A stretch of 64,000 nt of DNA, from the NCBI GenBank assembly GCA_964645005.1, contig CAZXYS010000021.1:5870-69869 (forward strand). Direction: 5' to 3'. The notes under the pieces were generated by a model, which saw only the letters and a program-made list of their open reading frames with translations, did no database searches and was not told the DNA's origin. This DNA comes from CAZXYS01 sp964645005 (lineage in GTDB: Bacteria > Bacteroidota > Ignavibacteria > Kapaibacteriales > UBA2268). Of this stretch, positions 45,427 through 54,168 are shown piece after piece. The translations under genes and the position numbers were made by a program. Numbering within the stretch: position 1 is the stretch's first letter; each line of letters opens with the position of its first letter.

Positions 45427-48400
45427 TCATTTTCTCCAAATTGTATCAGACTTTCGAATTTGTTCGATTCGATGTACCCGTATTGCTCTTTAATATAATT
45501 TACTAATGAAGAATAAATTTCCGACTGATGCAAAATTTCCGGGGAGCCGAGCAGGATCAGCCGCTGGCGGGCGCGTGTAACCGCGACGTTGAGCTTTCTA
45601 TCAACAGAGATGCCGTCAATTTCTTCGACGGATTGGATGTTGTTAATAAGGAATTTGTAATTTACTGCGAATGAAACAATTATTATCTCCCGCTCAGACC
45701 CCTGAAATCGCTCGACAGTGTCCACAGTTATCAAATCCCGTAGTTCTTCAGGGATGTAGTACATTATTTCCGAGCATTGCGCTCTGAATGGAGTTATTAC
45801 GCCCACAGTATTTTCGTCAAATTCATCGCCGTAAACATTTTTAATGGTTTTGATGATCGAAGATACTCTTCTGGCTTCGGTAGTGTGCACCTTATTTTTC
45901 GGCTCGTGGTCGGATTCGATGAAGATGATGCGTTTTCCGGTAAGCATTCTTTCGATGTTGTTTTCTGATGATGAGTCGAATTTTTGATCCGGGGAAGTCT
46001 GCCAGTCATGATCGTCAAAAACGCAAAGCCTGTCATTATAGAAGAATTTATTTGCCAGAGACATGATCTCATTATGCATTCTCGCCTGACGGTTGAGCAT
46101 GCCGGCTGCTTCCGTCCAGCCCCGCGTCTTGCAATTTCTCAATAAGCGCTCGAAGAGAGAATTACGCAAGTCCGGTAAACCCAGAGAAATGAGATCTTCA
46201 TTTTTGACAATATTGTCTTTCTGGTCCTGAACAACGATTGCCGGAAGCTGCTTCTCATCGCCTATCATGATGAATCGGTTGACAGATGCGAGAATGCCGA
46301 TCAATTGCGGCTCGAGAATCTGCGATGCTTCATCAATTACCGCCGTATGGAATTCCTTTATTTCCATGATTTCGGGGTTGGTTATCACTGATGACACTGT
46401 AGAAACAATGATCCGCGTGCCGTTTATCATTTCGTATAGTTCTCTTATCTGCATTTTCTGGGCGAGCAGTGAAATAAGGCGGTCGGTATGTTCGGAAGAT
46501 TCCTTAGCGCCGGTTCGCAGGAATGGAAATTCCGGGGATATTTTCTTCAGAGCGGTGCAAATTTCATCGACTGCTCTATTCGTATAAGCAAGAATGAGGA
46601 TATTTTCCTTAGTATTATGGTAGATATGATCGACGATAGCTTTAAGCATGTAGGAAGTTTTCCCCGTACCGGGCGGTCCCTGCAGCAGGAAATAATCCTG
46701 AGCGGCAACAGACTTAGTAAATAGCTGATTTTGATTGTCGTTAAGCCCGGGATATTTGATCATCGGCTGCTTGTTGAACTGCGGTTGGATGCGCCCGAGA
46801 AGCATTTGCTTCTTTTCGGGCTCGGCGGTCAGAAATTTATAGAGCTCTTTCATCAGGCTCTTATTTGTCGTGTCGATGTAGTCCTTCTCGAGTGTCCAGA
46901 AATTATTATCAGTAAAAATTTCCCTTTCAAACTGCTTATTCCGCAGGCTCACCACTACTTTTGCAGGCGAAATCTCTTTTATCACACATTTTATAAGCTG
47001 GCGCTTGAGCAGTTCGGTTTCACCGTCTTCACCGACGGGGTATATCAGTACATAATCCCCTTTCCTGAAAGAAGTTGCGCTGAAATCAACTTCACTAAGA
47101 GAAAACACTACATAATAATTATCGAAATCAGTCTCTTCGAGATCTATTCTCAAATTGGAAAGGATAGTGTAATCGCCGGCTTTTTCGTCCGGCGAGGAAT
47201 TCCACAGTGAAGAGAATCCGCCGTTGCCGCGGGAATCGTTATGCCCTGTCTTTGTGGCGTACAATTCCCTGAGAATGAAAGAGATATAACTGTGAAAATA
47301 TGCTTTTTCGATATCGTCGGCTTCGTTGTAGAAATATTCAAAGCGCTGGATATCATCATTTTTAAACGGCGGGCGGAAGCCGAATCTCTTTGGCGTAAAG
47401 GAATTTAAGAGAGAATAAGTGCCGTCCATCAGCGATTTTTCGAGTGCGACAATCCAGTTCCTCGCATTGACGACTTCCTGCTTCTTCAGGATAATATTCG
47501 GCGTATTACGGAAAGGGTACTGATCGGCTTTAGTGTAGAGGATCATCGAGCTGCCGGTGCGATCTTTATCGGTGGAATCCAGCAGCAAATTATAGCAGGT
47601 AGTCTGCGCTATGTGGTTATGCCAGATACCGGTTTTTATCGGAATGCCGCCGTCGCCGAGAATTTTAAGATCAAGCCCGGGAGCATTACCGGATTTGAGT
47701 TCGATTACATCTTTCCTTTTTGAATCATCATTAAATTCAAGCATCAGGTCGAGCCGTCCCTGCAATCCGTATTTTGGGGAAATAAATGACGGCTCTACGC
47801 TTAGCCTGTCATATTTTATGTCAGGTATGAACTTTTTAAGTGAGAAGAAATGCCCTGCTGCAGACTTTCTAAGCATATTTATCGATTCCGGCTGCTGCGC
47901 TGCCAGAGCAAATATCTGCATCGGTCGGGACTTAATAGCGCCGGCGAAAGCAGTGTCCAGATCTATTTCAGGATCAGTTAAAAGCACATCAAAACAATGA
48001 TTTACGATATTTCCCAGCACGAGAGGGAAAGTTGTCCGCTTTTCAGAATAATGCTTTAGAAAGTAGAGATAGACATTTACGCCTTTAGCATGGAAACATT
48101 CGGAAATCTCTGTGACATCTACAAGATAGTCCGGCTCGAGTACTACGAGTGATTCCGAAGTAGTATAGAAAGCATTCTCTTTCTTTTTGCCGCGCTTGAT
48201 GTCGAAGAGATTAAGAGCGGCGCCCTTCCACGCCATTTTGGGAATATCCTTCCAGTGTTCCGACAGATGTAGTTCGATGTCGCCGTAGTCTTCGGTTTCA
48301 GCAAGAATTTTCGAAGTCTTCTTATCAATAATTTTTCCTTTTTTGATAATGACTTTCAAAAAAGGAATGATTTCACTGTATAGATGCGAATATTCCCAGA

Positions 48401-48800
48401 AGTCTCCCGTGCAGATAGTTTCGTTCATGAGCCGCTGAAGCGCTTCGGGAATATCATTTTCGCTGAAATGTGCGATTATACGGGTGAGAATCTGCGCTGC
48501 AGCGGTGATATCGCTGTCATTTATCTCTACCTCTTTATCTTTTGACGCCTTTTTCGTAAAATAGCGCAGTTTTTTAATGTAGGAAATCAGTTCATCGGGA
48601 AGTTCGTATTTGTCAACAACATAAACGACTCGCGAAAAATTGGAAGAGAAGAACTGCTTTTCCTCCTCTGTCAATTTTTCAAAAATATTATTAAATATCT
48701 GCCGGAATTTCAGGATTTTCGTTCTCCCGGCAAAATTGGCATTATTCATTATTTCTACAATCTGTTCGTAGAAATAAGCGCTTGAATCATCAGTCAGCAT
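45423..48800 (-). CDS. Dna2-like nuclease-helicase (RecB-type nuclease fused to SF1B helicase)
   Basis: A 1125-residue protein. Around residues 345-370 a PD-(D/E)XK nuclease core is visible: GRLDLMLEF with a conserved Asp, then DVIELKSG. The C-terminal half is a UPF1/Dna2-type SF1B helicase: LLQGPPGTGKTS (about 704-714), the Walker B motif VIDEASQILEP, GDEKQLPAI, VDTVERFQGSEREIIIVSF and VAVTRARQRLIL. The order nuclease then helicase matches eukaryotic Dna2. No Cys pattern for an iron-sulfur cluster is obvious. It follows recJ by 15 bp on the same strand. A role in DNA end resection, fork repair or phage defence is plausible; none is proven. Confidence 0.85.
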   Translation of the reverse strand: MLTDDSSAYFYEQIVEIMNNANFAGRTKILKFRQIFNNIFEKLTEEEKQFFSSNFSRVVYVVDKYELPDELISYIKKLRYFTKKASKDKEVEINDSDITAAAQILTRIIAHFSENDIPEALQRLMNETICTGDFWEYSHLYSEIIPFLKVIIKKGKIIDKKTSKILAETEDYGDIELHLSEHWKDIPKMAWKGAALNLFDIKRGKKKENAFYTTSESLVVLEPDYLVDVTEISECFHAKGVNVYLYFLKHYSEKRTTFPLVLGNIVNHCFDVLLTDPEIDLDTAFAGAIKSRPMQIFALAAQQPESINMLRKSAAGHFFSLKKFIPDIKYDRLSVEPSFISPKYGLQGRLDLMLEFNDDSKRKDVIELKSGNAPGLDLKILGDGGIPIKTGIWHNHIAQTTCYNLLLDSTDKDRTGSSMILYTKADQYPFRNTPNIILKKQEVVNARNWIVALEKSLMDGTYSLLNSFTPKRFGFRPPFKNDDIQRFEYFYNEADDIEKAYFHSYISFILRELYATKTGHNDSRGNGGFSSLWNSSPDEKAGDYTILSNLRIDLEETDFDNYYVVFSLSEVDFSATSFRKGDYVLIYPVGEDGETELLKRQLIKCVIKEISPAKVVVSLRNKQFEREIFTDNNFWTLEKDYIDTTNKSLMKELYKFLTAEPEKKQMLLGRIQPQFNKQPMIKYPGLNDNQNQLFTKSVAAQDYFLLQGPPGTGKTSYMLKAIVDHIYHNTKENILILAYTNRAVDEICTALKKISPEFPFLRTGAKESSEHTDRLISLLAQKMQIRELYEMINGTRIIVSTVSSVITNPEIMEIKEFHTAVIDEASQILEPQLIGILASVNRFIMIGDEKQLPAIVVQDQKDNIVKNEDLISLGLPDLRNSLFERLLRNCKTRGWTEAAGMLNRQARMHNEIMSLANKFFYNDRLCVFDDHDWQTSPDQKFDSSSENNIERMLTGKRIIFIESDHEPKNKVHTTEARRVSSIIKTIKNVYGDEFDENTVGVITPFRAQCSEIMYYIPEELRDLITVDTVERFQGSEREIIIVSFAVNYKFLINNIQSVEEIDGISVDRKLNVAVTRARQRLILLGSPEILHQSEIYSSLVNYIKEQYGYIESNKFESLIQFGEND

Positions 48801-48815
48801 AATAACAACAAATAT

Positions 48816-50522
48816 TTATTCTTCTTCGTCGGGGCGAATGTCTTTTATGCATAACTGCGGCGACCTCGACCCGTTATGAGTGTTAATTTCAAGATTATAG
48901 ACTATTGAAAACGACTTTCCGCTGTTACAATACTTGATTTTATGCGCCAATCCGTAACCGATGGCGTCGATCACGAAATTGTGCTGGAACGCCCTGAATC
49001 GCAGGTTGTTATTACCCACGATCTTAACCCCGTTGGCGGATTTTACGCCTTTGGAATAAAAAATAGGTTTATAATTTTCATAGCCATAGGGGGCGAATTT
49101 ATTCAGCGCCTTAAGGAAATCTGGCGATAGTTCATTCAGCTTAAGTTCAGCATCGACAAGGATTTCCGGCACGAGCATATCCTTCGTTATATCCTCTCTT
49201 GCGAGTTTGTCGAATTCCTCGCGGAATTCATCGATATACTTTTCCTCGAGCGACAATCCCGCCGCATGCTTATGTCCGCCAAATTCAGTAAGAAAGCGCG
49301 AACATTTTTTCAATGCCGTATGTATATCAAAATTGCTAATGCTTCGCGCAGAGCCCTTAGCCATTCTATCAATCGAGGTCAGCAGTACAGTCGGCAGATT
49401 GAACTTGTCCACGAGCCGCGAAGCGACAATGCCGATAATGCCCGCGTGCCAATGGGGTTTGTGCAATACGAGGGAGCGTCTGTCATTACCGTTAATCTCT
49501 TCTTTTGCCATGGGGATAGCTTCTTCGAAGGTCTGCTCGTCGAAGACGCGGCGGCGGCGATTTTCCTGCTCGAGCTGCTGAGCAATCTGGAAAGCCGCTA
49601 TTTCATCGTCCTTTGTCATCATGTGCACGGAACGAAGAGCATCGCCCATTCTGCCTGCTGCATTGATAAGCGGCGCCAGCGCATAGACTATGTTCGAAGT
49701 TGCAATACTGCCGAGCTTGAGATTGGTGCACTCGATCAACCCTTTTATACCCGGGCGGGGATTTTGATTAAGCTTTTTCAGCCCATAGTGGACGAGTACC
49801 CTGTTCTCACCAATCAAAGGCACCATATCCGCCGCCGAGGCAATTGCCACAAAATCAAGATATTCGTAAGGCTTTTTCGGTTTATTCAGCTTATTGCAAA
49901 CAGCCTGAACTATCTTGAATGCAACGCCGCATGCTGAAAGATGTTTGAATGGATAACTGCAGCCGGGCATATAAGGATCGATAATAGCATACACATCCGG
50001 GATTAAGTCACCCGGTTCGTGATGGTCGCAGATTATGACATCCATATTTTGCTGTTGGGCATACTCGAGAGCGTCGTAGGAAGTGATTCCTACGTCCACA
50101 GTTAAAACAAAATCGGCGTCCGTATTTATGGCGCCGTCGATACTTTTTCGTGATAAACCGTATCCTTCGTCAAAGCGGTCGGGGATGTAATAATCTACCT
50201 TCATGCCGATTTCACGAAGAAAGCGGAGCATCATTGATGTACTTGCCGTACCATCAACATCATAATCACCATGTATCCAAATATGCCTGCCGCGTTCAAT
50301 GGCGCTAAAAATCCTATCTACAACCTTATCCATGCCCTTCAAAAGAAAAGGATCATGAAGATCATCCAGTGAAGGATTGAAGTACTTTTTAGCTTCCTCT
50401 ACGGAGTTAAAACCCCGTGCCGATAAAACCGTCGCCAAGCATTTCGGTATTTTAAGTGTCTTCGATAAATTGTTAATGGTACTATCATCTGCCGTCTGTC
50501 TAAAAGTCCAACGATAGTTCAA
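48816..50522 (-). CDS. recJ: Single-stranded-DNA-specific 5'-3' exonuclease RecJ
   Basis: A 568-residue RecJ with the DHH phosphoesterase motifs: HGDYDVDGTAST (motif I), DVGIT (motif II) and ICDHHEPGD (motif III), plus GGHKHAAGLS (DHHA1). It degrades single-stranded DNA 5' to 3' in recombination and mismatch repair, in the cytoplasm. Length is normal for the family. It has a consensus promoter 30 bp upstream of the ATG and is followed 15 bp on by the nuclease-helicase, so the two probably form an operon. Confidence 0.96.
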   Translation of the reverse strand: MNYRWTFRQTADDSTINNLSKTLKIPKCLATVLSARGFNSVEEAKKYFNPSLDDLHDPFLLKGMDKVVDRIFSAIERGRHIWIHGDYDVDGTASTSMMLRFLREIGMKVDYYIPDRFDEGYGLSRKSIDGAINTDADFVLTVDVGITSYDALEYAQQQNMDVIICDHHEPGDLIPDVYAIIDPYMPGCSYPFKHLSACGVAFKIVQAVCNKLNKPKKPYEYLDFVAIASAADMVPLIGENRVLVHYGLKKLNQNPRPGIKGLIECTNLKLGSIATSNIVYALAPLINAAGRMGDALRSVHMMTKDDEIAAFQIAQQLEQENRRRRVFDEQTFEEAIPMAKEEINGNDRRSLVLHKPHWHAGIIGIVASRLVDKFNLPTVLLTSIDRMAKGSARSISNFDIHTALKKCSRFLTEFGGHKHAAGLSLEEKYIDEFREEFDKLAREDITKDMLVPEILVDAELKLNELSPDFLKALNKFAPYGYENYKPIFYSKGVKSANGVKIVGNNNLRFRAFQHNFVIDAIGYGLAHKIKYCNSGKSFSIVYNLEINTHNGSRSPQLCIKDIRPDEEE

Positions 50523-50551
50523 CTTACTTCCTATGAATTATTCAATTACAA

Positions 50552-50582
50552 CAAATATACATAAATAAATACCATATTCAAA
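50552..50582 (-). promoter_or_regulatory. Bacteroidota-type promoter of the recJ operon
   Basis: Minus strand TTTG (50582-50579), 19 bases, TATATTTG (50559-50552), an exact consensus match ending 29 bp before the recJ start. Confidence 0.65.
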
Positions 50583-50668
50583 ATAAAGTGTGTATTTTTT
50601 TTCACACTGGACATTTTTCTTTACAATACCTTAATTTTATTTTTTCTATTACAGACTTTTTTCTGTTC

Positions 50669-50754
50669 CGGCAGTTTTTACAACTGCCGAAGAACGCAAT
50701 TACATAGTAGAGTTTAAACCCCAACAAGATGTTTATCCCGCAGGGATTAAACAT
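50669..50754. repeat. Two palindromes in the recJ-rsgA divergent spacer
   Basis: CGGCAGTT-TTTAC-AACTGCCG (50669-50689) is a perfect 8-bp hairpin, and ATGTTTATCCC-GCA-GGGATTAAACAT (50729-50754) pairs over 11 positions with one bulge. No gene lies in this 365-bp spacer. Neither has a T run. Confidence 0.5.
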
Positions 50755-50887
50755 TTGATTACCTTCTTTCGTCAATTATAATCAATGAGTGAACAAGATT
50801 TTATCCTTTTTTACATTACGGATTTGCGTTTATAATAAGTTTAAATTAAATTATATGTTATATTGAATTAATAAATAAAAAGAAGTA

Positions 50888-51934
50888 GTGTCTCAATACG
50901 AAGAAAATACCGAGCGAAAGCAGATGCCCATCCGCAAGAGCAGGGCGCCGAAACGTATACTGCTCAAGCGGGAAGGGAAAATTCCGCGTAATGCGGAAAA
51001 AGGGGAGGTCGTTGCTGCCGCCGGTAAACATTACCTTGTGAAACCTGTTCAGGAAGAGTTGATTTCCGATAATCCGGTTGATTGCTATGCCGGAGGTACA
51101 GTTATAACCCCTTATGATAATTATATTTCGGTTATTGTGGTTGGGGATAGGGTGTATTTCACAAGGCAGAAAAATGTAGTTGCTGATAATGGCTTGCCTG
51201 CGGGTACGATAGTCAAAGTCAAAGAGAGGCGAACTATGCTCTCAAGGAAAACGCCCGGCAAGAGAAATGATGAGCATGTTATCGCAAGCAATGCCGACAG
51301 CCTTCTCATTATCATGTCCACGAAGGAGCCGCTTTATAATCGCAGACTTATCGACCGCTGCCTGATTGCCGCCGAACTGGGTGAGTTGAATACGGCTATC
51401 TGCATCAATAAAATAGACTTGAAGGCGGAATCCCAGATCAGAGATGATTTTTCCATTTATGAGAAGCTTGATATACCCCTGTTTTTCGTTAGCGCTAAGG
51501 AAAATAATGGATTAGAAGATGTAAGGGAATATTTGAAGGGTAAAACGACGATTTTCTCGGGACCGTCGGGTGCGGGTAAGTCCACATTGTTGAACAGCTT
51601 GCTTGGCGAGGATGTGCAAACAGTCCGCGATATAAGCGAGAAAACCGGTAAGGGCAAGCATACGACGAGCCTGGTGAGGATGTTCGATTTTGAAGATTCC
51701 GGCAGGATAATCGATACGCCGGGAATAAGAGAATTCGGTATTTACGGTGTAGAGAAGGGCGAGCTGGGGCTGTATTTTCATGATTTTGATGAGTTTCAGT
51801 TTGACTGCAAATACCTTCCATGCACGCATACCCACGAGCCTGAGTGTGCTGTGAAAGATGCTCTCGAGAAGGGGCTTATCGACCCTGAGCGTTACGAAAG
51901 CTACCTGAACATTTACGAAAGTGAAGACGGTTAA
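50888..51934 (+). CDS. rsgA: Ribosome small subunit-dependent GTPase RsgA
   Basis: A 348-residue circularly permuted GTPase that acts in late maturation of the 30S ribosomal subunit. It has an OB-fold N-terminal domain (KGEVVAAAGKHYLVKP), then G motifs in permuted order: NKIDLKAE (G4), the P-loop SGPSGAGKSTLLNSLLG, DTPGIREF (G3), and a C-terminal zinc cluster (CKYLPCTHTHEPEC). The start is GTG at 50888 with AGAAG upstream; ATG 50924 (residue 13) is a possible alternative, and the first about 30 residues are a basic extension beyond the usual family start. Confidence 0.95.
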   Translation: MSQYEENTERKQMPIRKSRAPKRILLKREGKIPRNAEKGEVVAAAGKHYLVKPVQEELISDNPVDCYAGGTVITPYDNYISVIVVGDRVYFTRQKNVVADNGLPAGTIVKVKERRTMLSRKTPGKRNDEHVIASNADSLLIIMSTKEPLYNRRLIDRCLIAAELGELNTAICINKIDLKAESQIRDDFSIYEKLDIPLFFVSAKENNGLEDVREYLKGKTTIFSGPSGAGKSTLLNSLLGEDVQTVRDISEKTGKGKHTTSLVRMFDFEDSGRIIDTPGIREFGIYGVEKGELGLYFHDFDEFQFDCKYLPCTHTHEPECAVKDALEKGLIDPERYESYLNIYESEDG

Positions 51935-51997
51935 AATTTTGTAAAGAGGCTATTCGTTACTATATTTGCGTTCTTGAAAAAAACATTTTCAGAGACA

Positions 51998-52086
51998 GGA
52001 GAGGTGCCGGAGCGGTCGAACGGGGCGGTCTCGAAAACCGTTGAACTCCTTTGCGGGTTCCGTGGGTTCGAATCCCACCCTCTCCG
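51998..52086 (+). tRNA. tRNA-Ser (anticodon CGA)
   Basis: An 89-nt cloverleaf: acceptor GGAGAGG (51998-52004) pairs with CCTCTCC (52079-52085), discriminator G at 52086. The anticodon loop CTCGAAA gives anticodon CGA, reading UCG. A long variable arm marks a class II serine tRNA, and the T arm is GTGGG-TTCGAAT-CCCAC. The 3' CCA is not encoded. Confidence 0.96.
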
Positions 52087-52203
52087 CGGCACATCACTTA
52101 ACTTACTATTTTTTTATTATTCTTATCAATTTAATATAACTTAACTAACAATTGTGGATAGCGGTTAACGGTTAAAAGGCTAACGGCGTTTTTATAAAAA
52201 CTG

Positions 52204-52809
52204 TCATTCAGTATTATCCAGCATGTATCCTTTTAGCTTTTCGTAAAAATGGTTGAAGCTATGAGAACGGCTTATAAGCCAATTGATATTTATGTTTTCA
52301 GTTATTTCTTGGATTTCATTTATTCTATCATTTGTTAATTTTGATTTATAGAATTTGCTTTTAACATACCTGCATTTGTGCTTTTCCAGATTTTCGTTCT
52401 TTGTGCTTTTGGGATTCTGCTTGTGCTTTTTTAAGTACCAGCACCAGGTTTCGATGCATTGGACAGGGATAAAAATTATCACATTTTTAGAATATTCCTT
52501 AAGATATTCACTTGTTTCGCTACTTAATTTTCCCATAAAAGTATCAAATTCTGATTGCTTATCATCTAAGTCCATACCAATGAAAAGGATATTAATATCG
52601 TAATAAGCAAAAGCTGACTTGCTAACATTCAAATATGTGGCTAACACCTCGCTCTTACTTCGACTGACGCCAAATTTTCTTCGAAAATCCTCATTTTTAA
52701 AAAATTCTATATTTTCAGTTTTCATTTTAGCAAGTAAATTCTCAACAAATATACTCTGAGCGGCATCCTCACAAAAAATTCCGTAATTAATCAATGGCAT
52801 CCGGCACAC
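52204..52809 (-). CDS. TOPRIM-like small protein, partner of the adjacent ATPase
   Basis: A 201-residue protein with TOPRIM hallmarks: an acidic residue early (YGIFCEDAAQSIFVENLL, E14), GMDLDD (D80, D82) as the metal-binding DxD, and IPVQCIETWCWYL (E120), a form seen in DUF4276-like proteins. TOPRIM nucleases paired with ABC/OLD-type ATPases are effectors in several phage defence systems, so a nuclease or toxin role is likely. The C-terminal third is Lys/Asn-rich. It is encoded after the ATPase with a short overlap. Start is GTG 52809 or ATG 52800 (MPLINYGIF). It lies 118 bp from the tRNA-Ser 3' end. Confidence 0.65.
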   Translation of the reverse strand: MCRMPLINYGIFCEDAAQSIFVENLLAKMKTENIEFFKNEDFRRKFGVSRSKSEVLATYLNVSKSAFAYYDINILFIGMDLDDKQSEFDTFMGKLSSETSEYLKEYSKNVIIFIPVQCIETWCWYLKKHKQNPKSTKNENLEKHKCRYVKSKFYKSKLTNDRINEIQEITENININWLISRSHSFNHFYEKLKGYMLDNTE

Positions 52810-54085
52810 CCCCTAATAATCCTACAGTCCAGTGATCACCCAATGAATCCTTGAGATCCATTTCCGAAAATCCTTTATCCTTGAACTTTTTGTTTGTTTT
52901 ATCTATTACGTCTTTTTTAAGATTTTTTATTTTTGTTTCGCCTTTTTCCATTTCGAAAATGTGGACTGATTCGGGATCGTCGCTGAATTGATCCAGTACT
53001 ATCGGCGAATGCGTTGTCATTATTACCTGGATGTCCTTTTCATGCGCCATGTCTTTAATTAGTCTTATCACTTCCGAGATACGGCGCGGATGAATGCTGC
53101 TTTCCGGTTCCTCGAGAAGCAGCAGCTTCGGTGGATTCGGCTGATGGATAACAGCTAAAATGCACAGGAAATAAAGCAAGCCTTCGGAAATTTCATCGCC
53201 CCAGAAGATTCTGTCATATATATCTTTTAGTCCTAAGCGCTTAAAATTTGTTTTCCCAACATATTGCAGCCTGATTCCTTTGAACCCAGTATCAAATTTT
53301 GTTAATTTATCTTCCATCTCTTCTCTCAGTTCCGGATTTTCACCGATTAGGTTATCCAAATATAATACCAGGTTCGATACATCAGCATTCAATTCCGCTT
53401 TTAAAACATCAGGTTTAATCTCAGCAGGTGTAAAAAGGTGACTCTGATCAGGTTTATAAATTTTTATATTTGATAAAATTGGTTTAATTACATTAATAAG
53501 GTTATTCTGAATTTTACTTGGGTATTCAGGAGCAGAGTTGCCGCGAAATTTGTTTCTATTGATTTTCTTTAAGATTTGCCCTTTTGATTCATATATTTCA
53601 TCATCAATAGCTTGATCAATTTCTAAATTTATTTTTGTTTGGTTATTTTGTTTACAACGTTGATATAGAAATAAATTATCGAAATGATTAAATAATTCTC
53701 TAAAATGGGATAAATCCTCATCCCTTGAAAAGGCATTATCTCTATTATCCGCTAAAACAAATTTATATAGTTGTTTTATTTCATTTTTAATGTTTAATCC
53801 TTCCAAATCATAAACAAAGTAATTTATATGTCTGTAAATGTTCTTATCTATTTTAGATATCATTTCCAATGACTTTGTATGATCTTCATTGCTATTTCTA
53901 TAAGACAAAGATTTAAAATCTTCATGTATGTCTTGTCCGTTGAACATCTTACCAAAAAATTCCAGCGCCTTCAGGAAATTTGATTTTCCCGAATTATTGG
54001 CGCCTATCAATAGATTCACCAGCTGCAAATCTATCGAGGTATCCAGCAGGCTCTTATAGTTTCTTATTCTTATCTTGTCGATCAT
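52787..54085 (-). CDS. OLD/AAA_21-type ABC ATPase of a probable two-gene defence module
   Basis: A 432-residue ATPase. Walker A is LIGANNSGKSN (G28 to S35), with an inserted variable helical region (about 60-240), an ABC-like signature (GDEISEGLLYFL), Walker B LLLLEEPESSIHP and an H-loop TTHSP. This is the architecture of overcoming-lysogenization-defect-type and related DNA-repair/defence ATPases. The C-terminus (LGDHWTVGLLGGVP) is a segment typical of ATPases that pair with DUF4276-like TOPRIM proteins. It is followed with overlap by that gene. It likely senses infection or DNA ends and controls the partner. The module is AT-rich beside GC-richer murD. Confidence 0.8.
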   Translation of the reverse strand: MIDKIRIRNYKSLLDTSIDLQLVNLLIGANNSGKSNFLKALEFFGKMFNGQDIHEDFKSLSYRNSNEDHTKSLEMISKIDKNIYRHINYFVYDLEGLNIKNEIKQLYKFVLADNRDNAFSRDEDLSHFRELFNHFDNLFLYQRCKQNNQTKINLEIDQAIDDEIYESKGQILKKINRNKFRGNSAPEYPSKIQNNLINVIKPILSNIKIYKPDQSHLFTPAEIKPDVLKAELNADVSNLVLYLDNLIGENPELREEMEDKLTKFDTGFKGIRLQYVGKTNFKRLGLKDIYDRIFWGDEISEGLLYFLCILAVIHQPNPPKLLLLEEPESSIHPRRISEVIRLIKDMAHEKDIQVIMTTHSPIVLDQFSDDPESVHIFEMEKGETKIKNLKKDVIDKTNKKFKDKGFSEMDLKDSLGDHWTVGLLGGVPDAID

Positions 54086-54168
54086 GTTTAAGTCTTTTTA
54101 TTATCTTTGTAATTTAATTACTAACATAATAAAAATTTTAATAACTTATTCAAAATTCGTACCGAAAA

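Noticed and set aside
51998..52203. Attachment-site repeat of the tRNA-Ser 3' end
   Set aside because: I looked for a second copy of GGTTCGAATCCCACCCTC near the ATPase/TOPRIM module and around 54086-54168 and found none, so no att site or element boundary is claimed.
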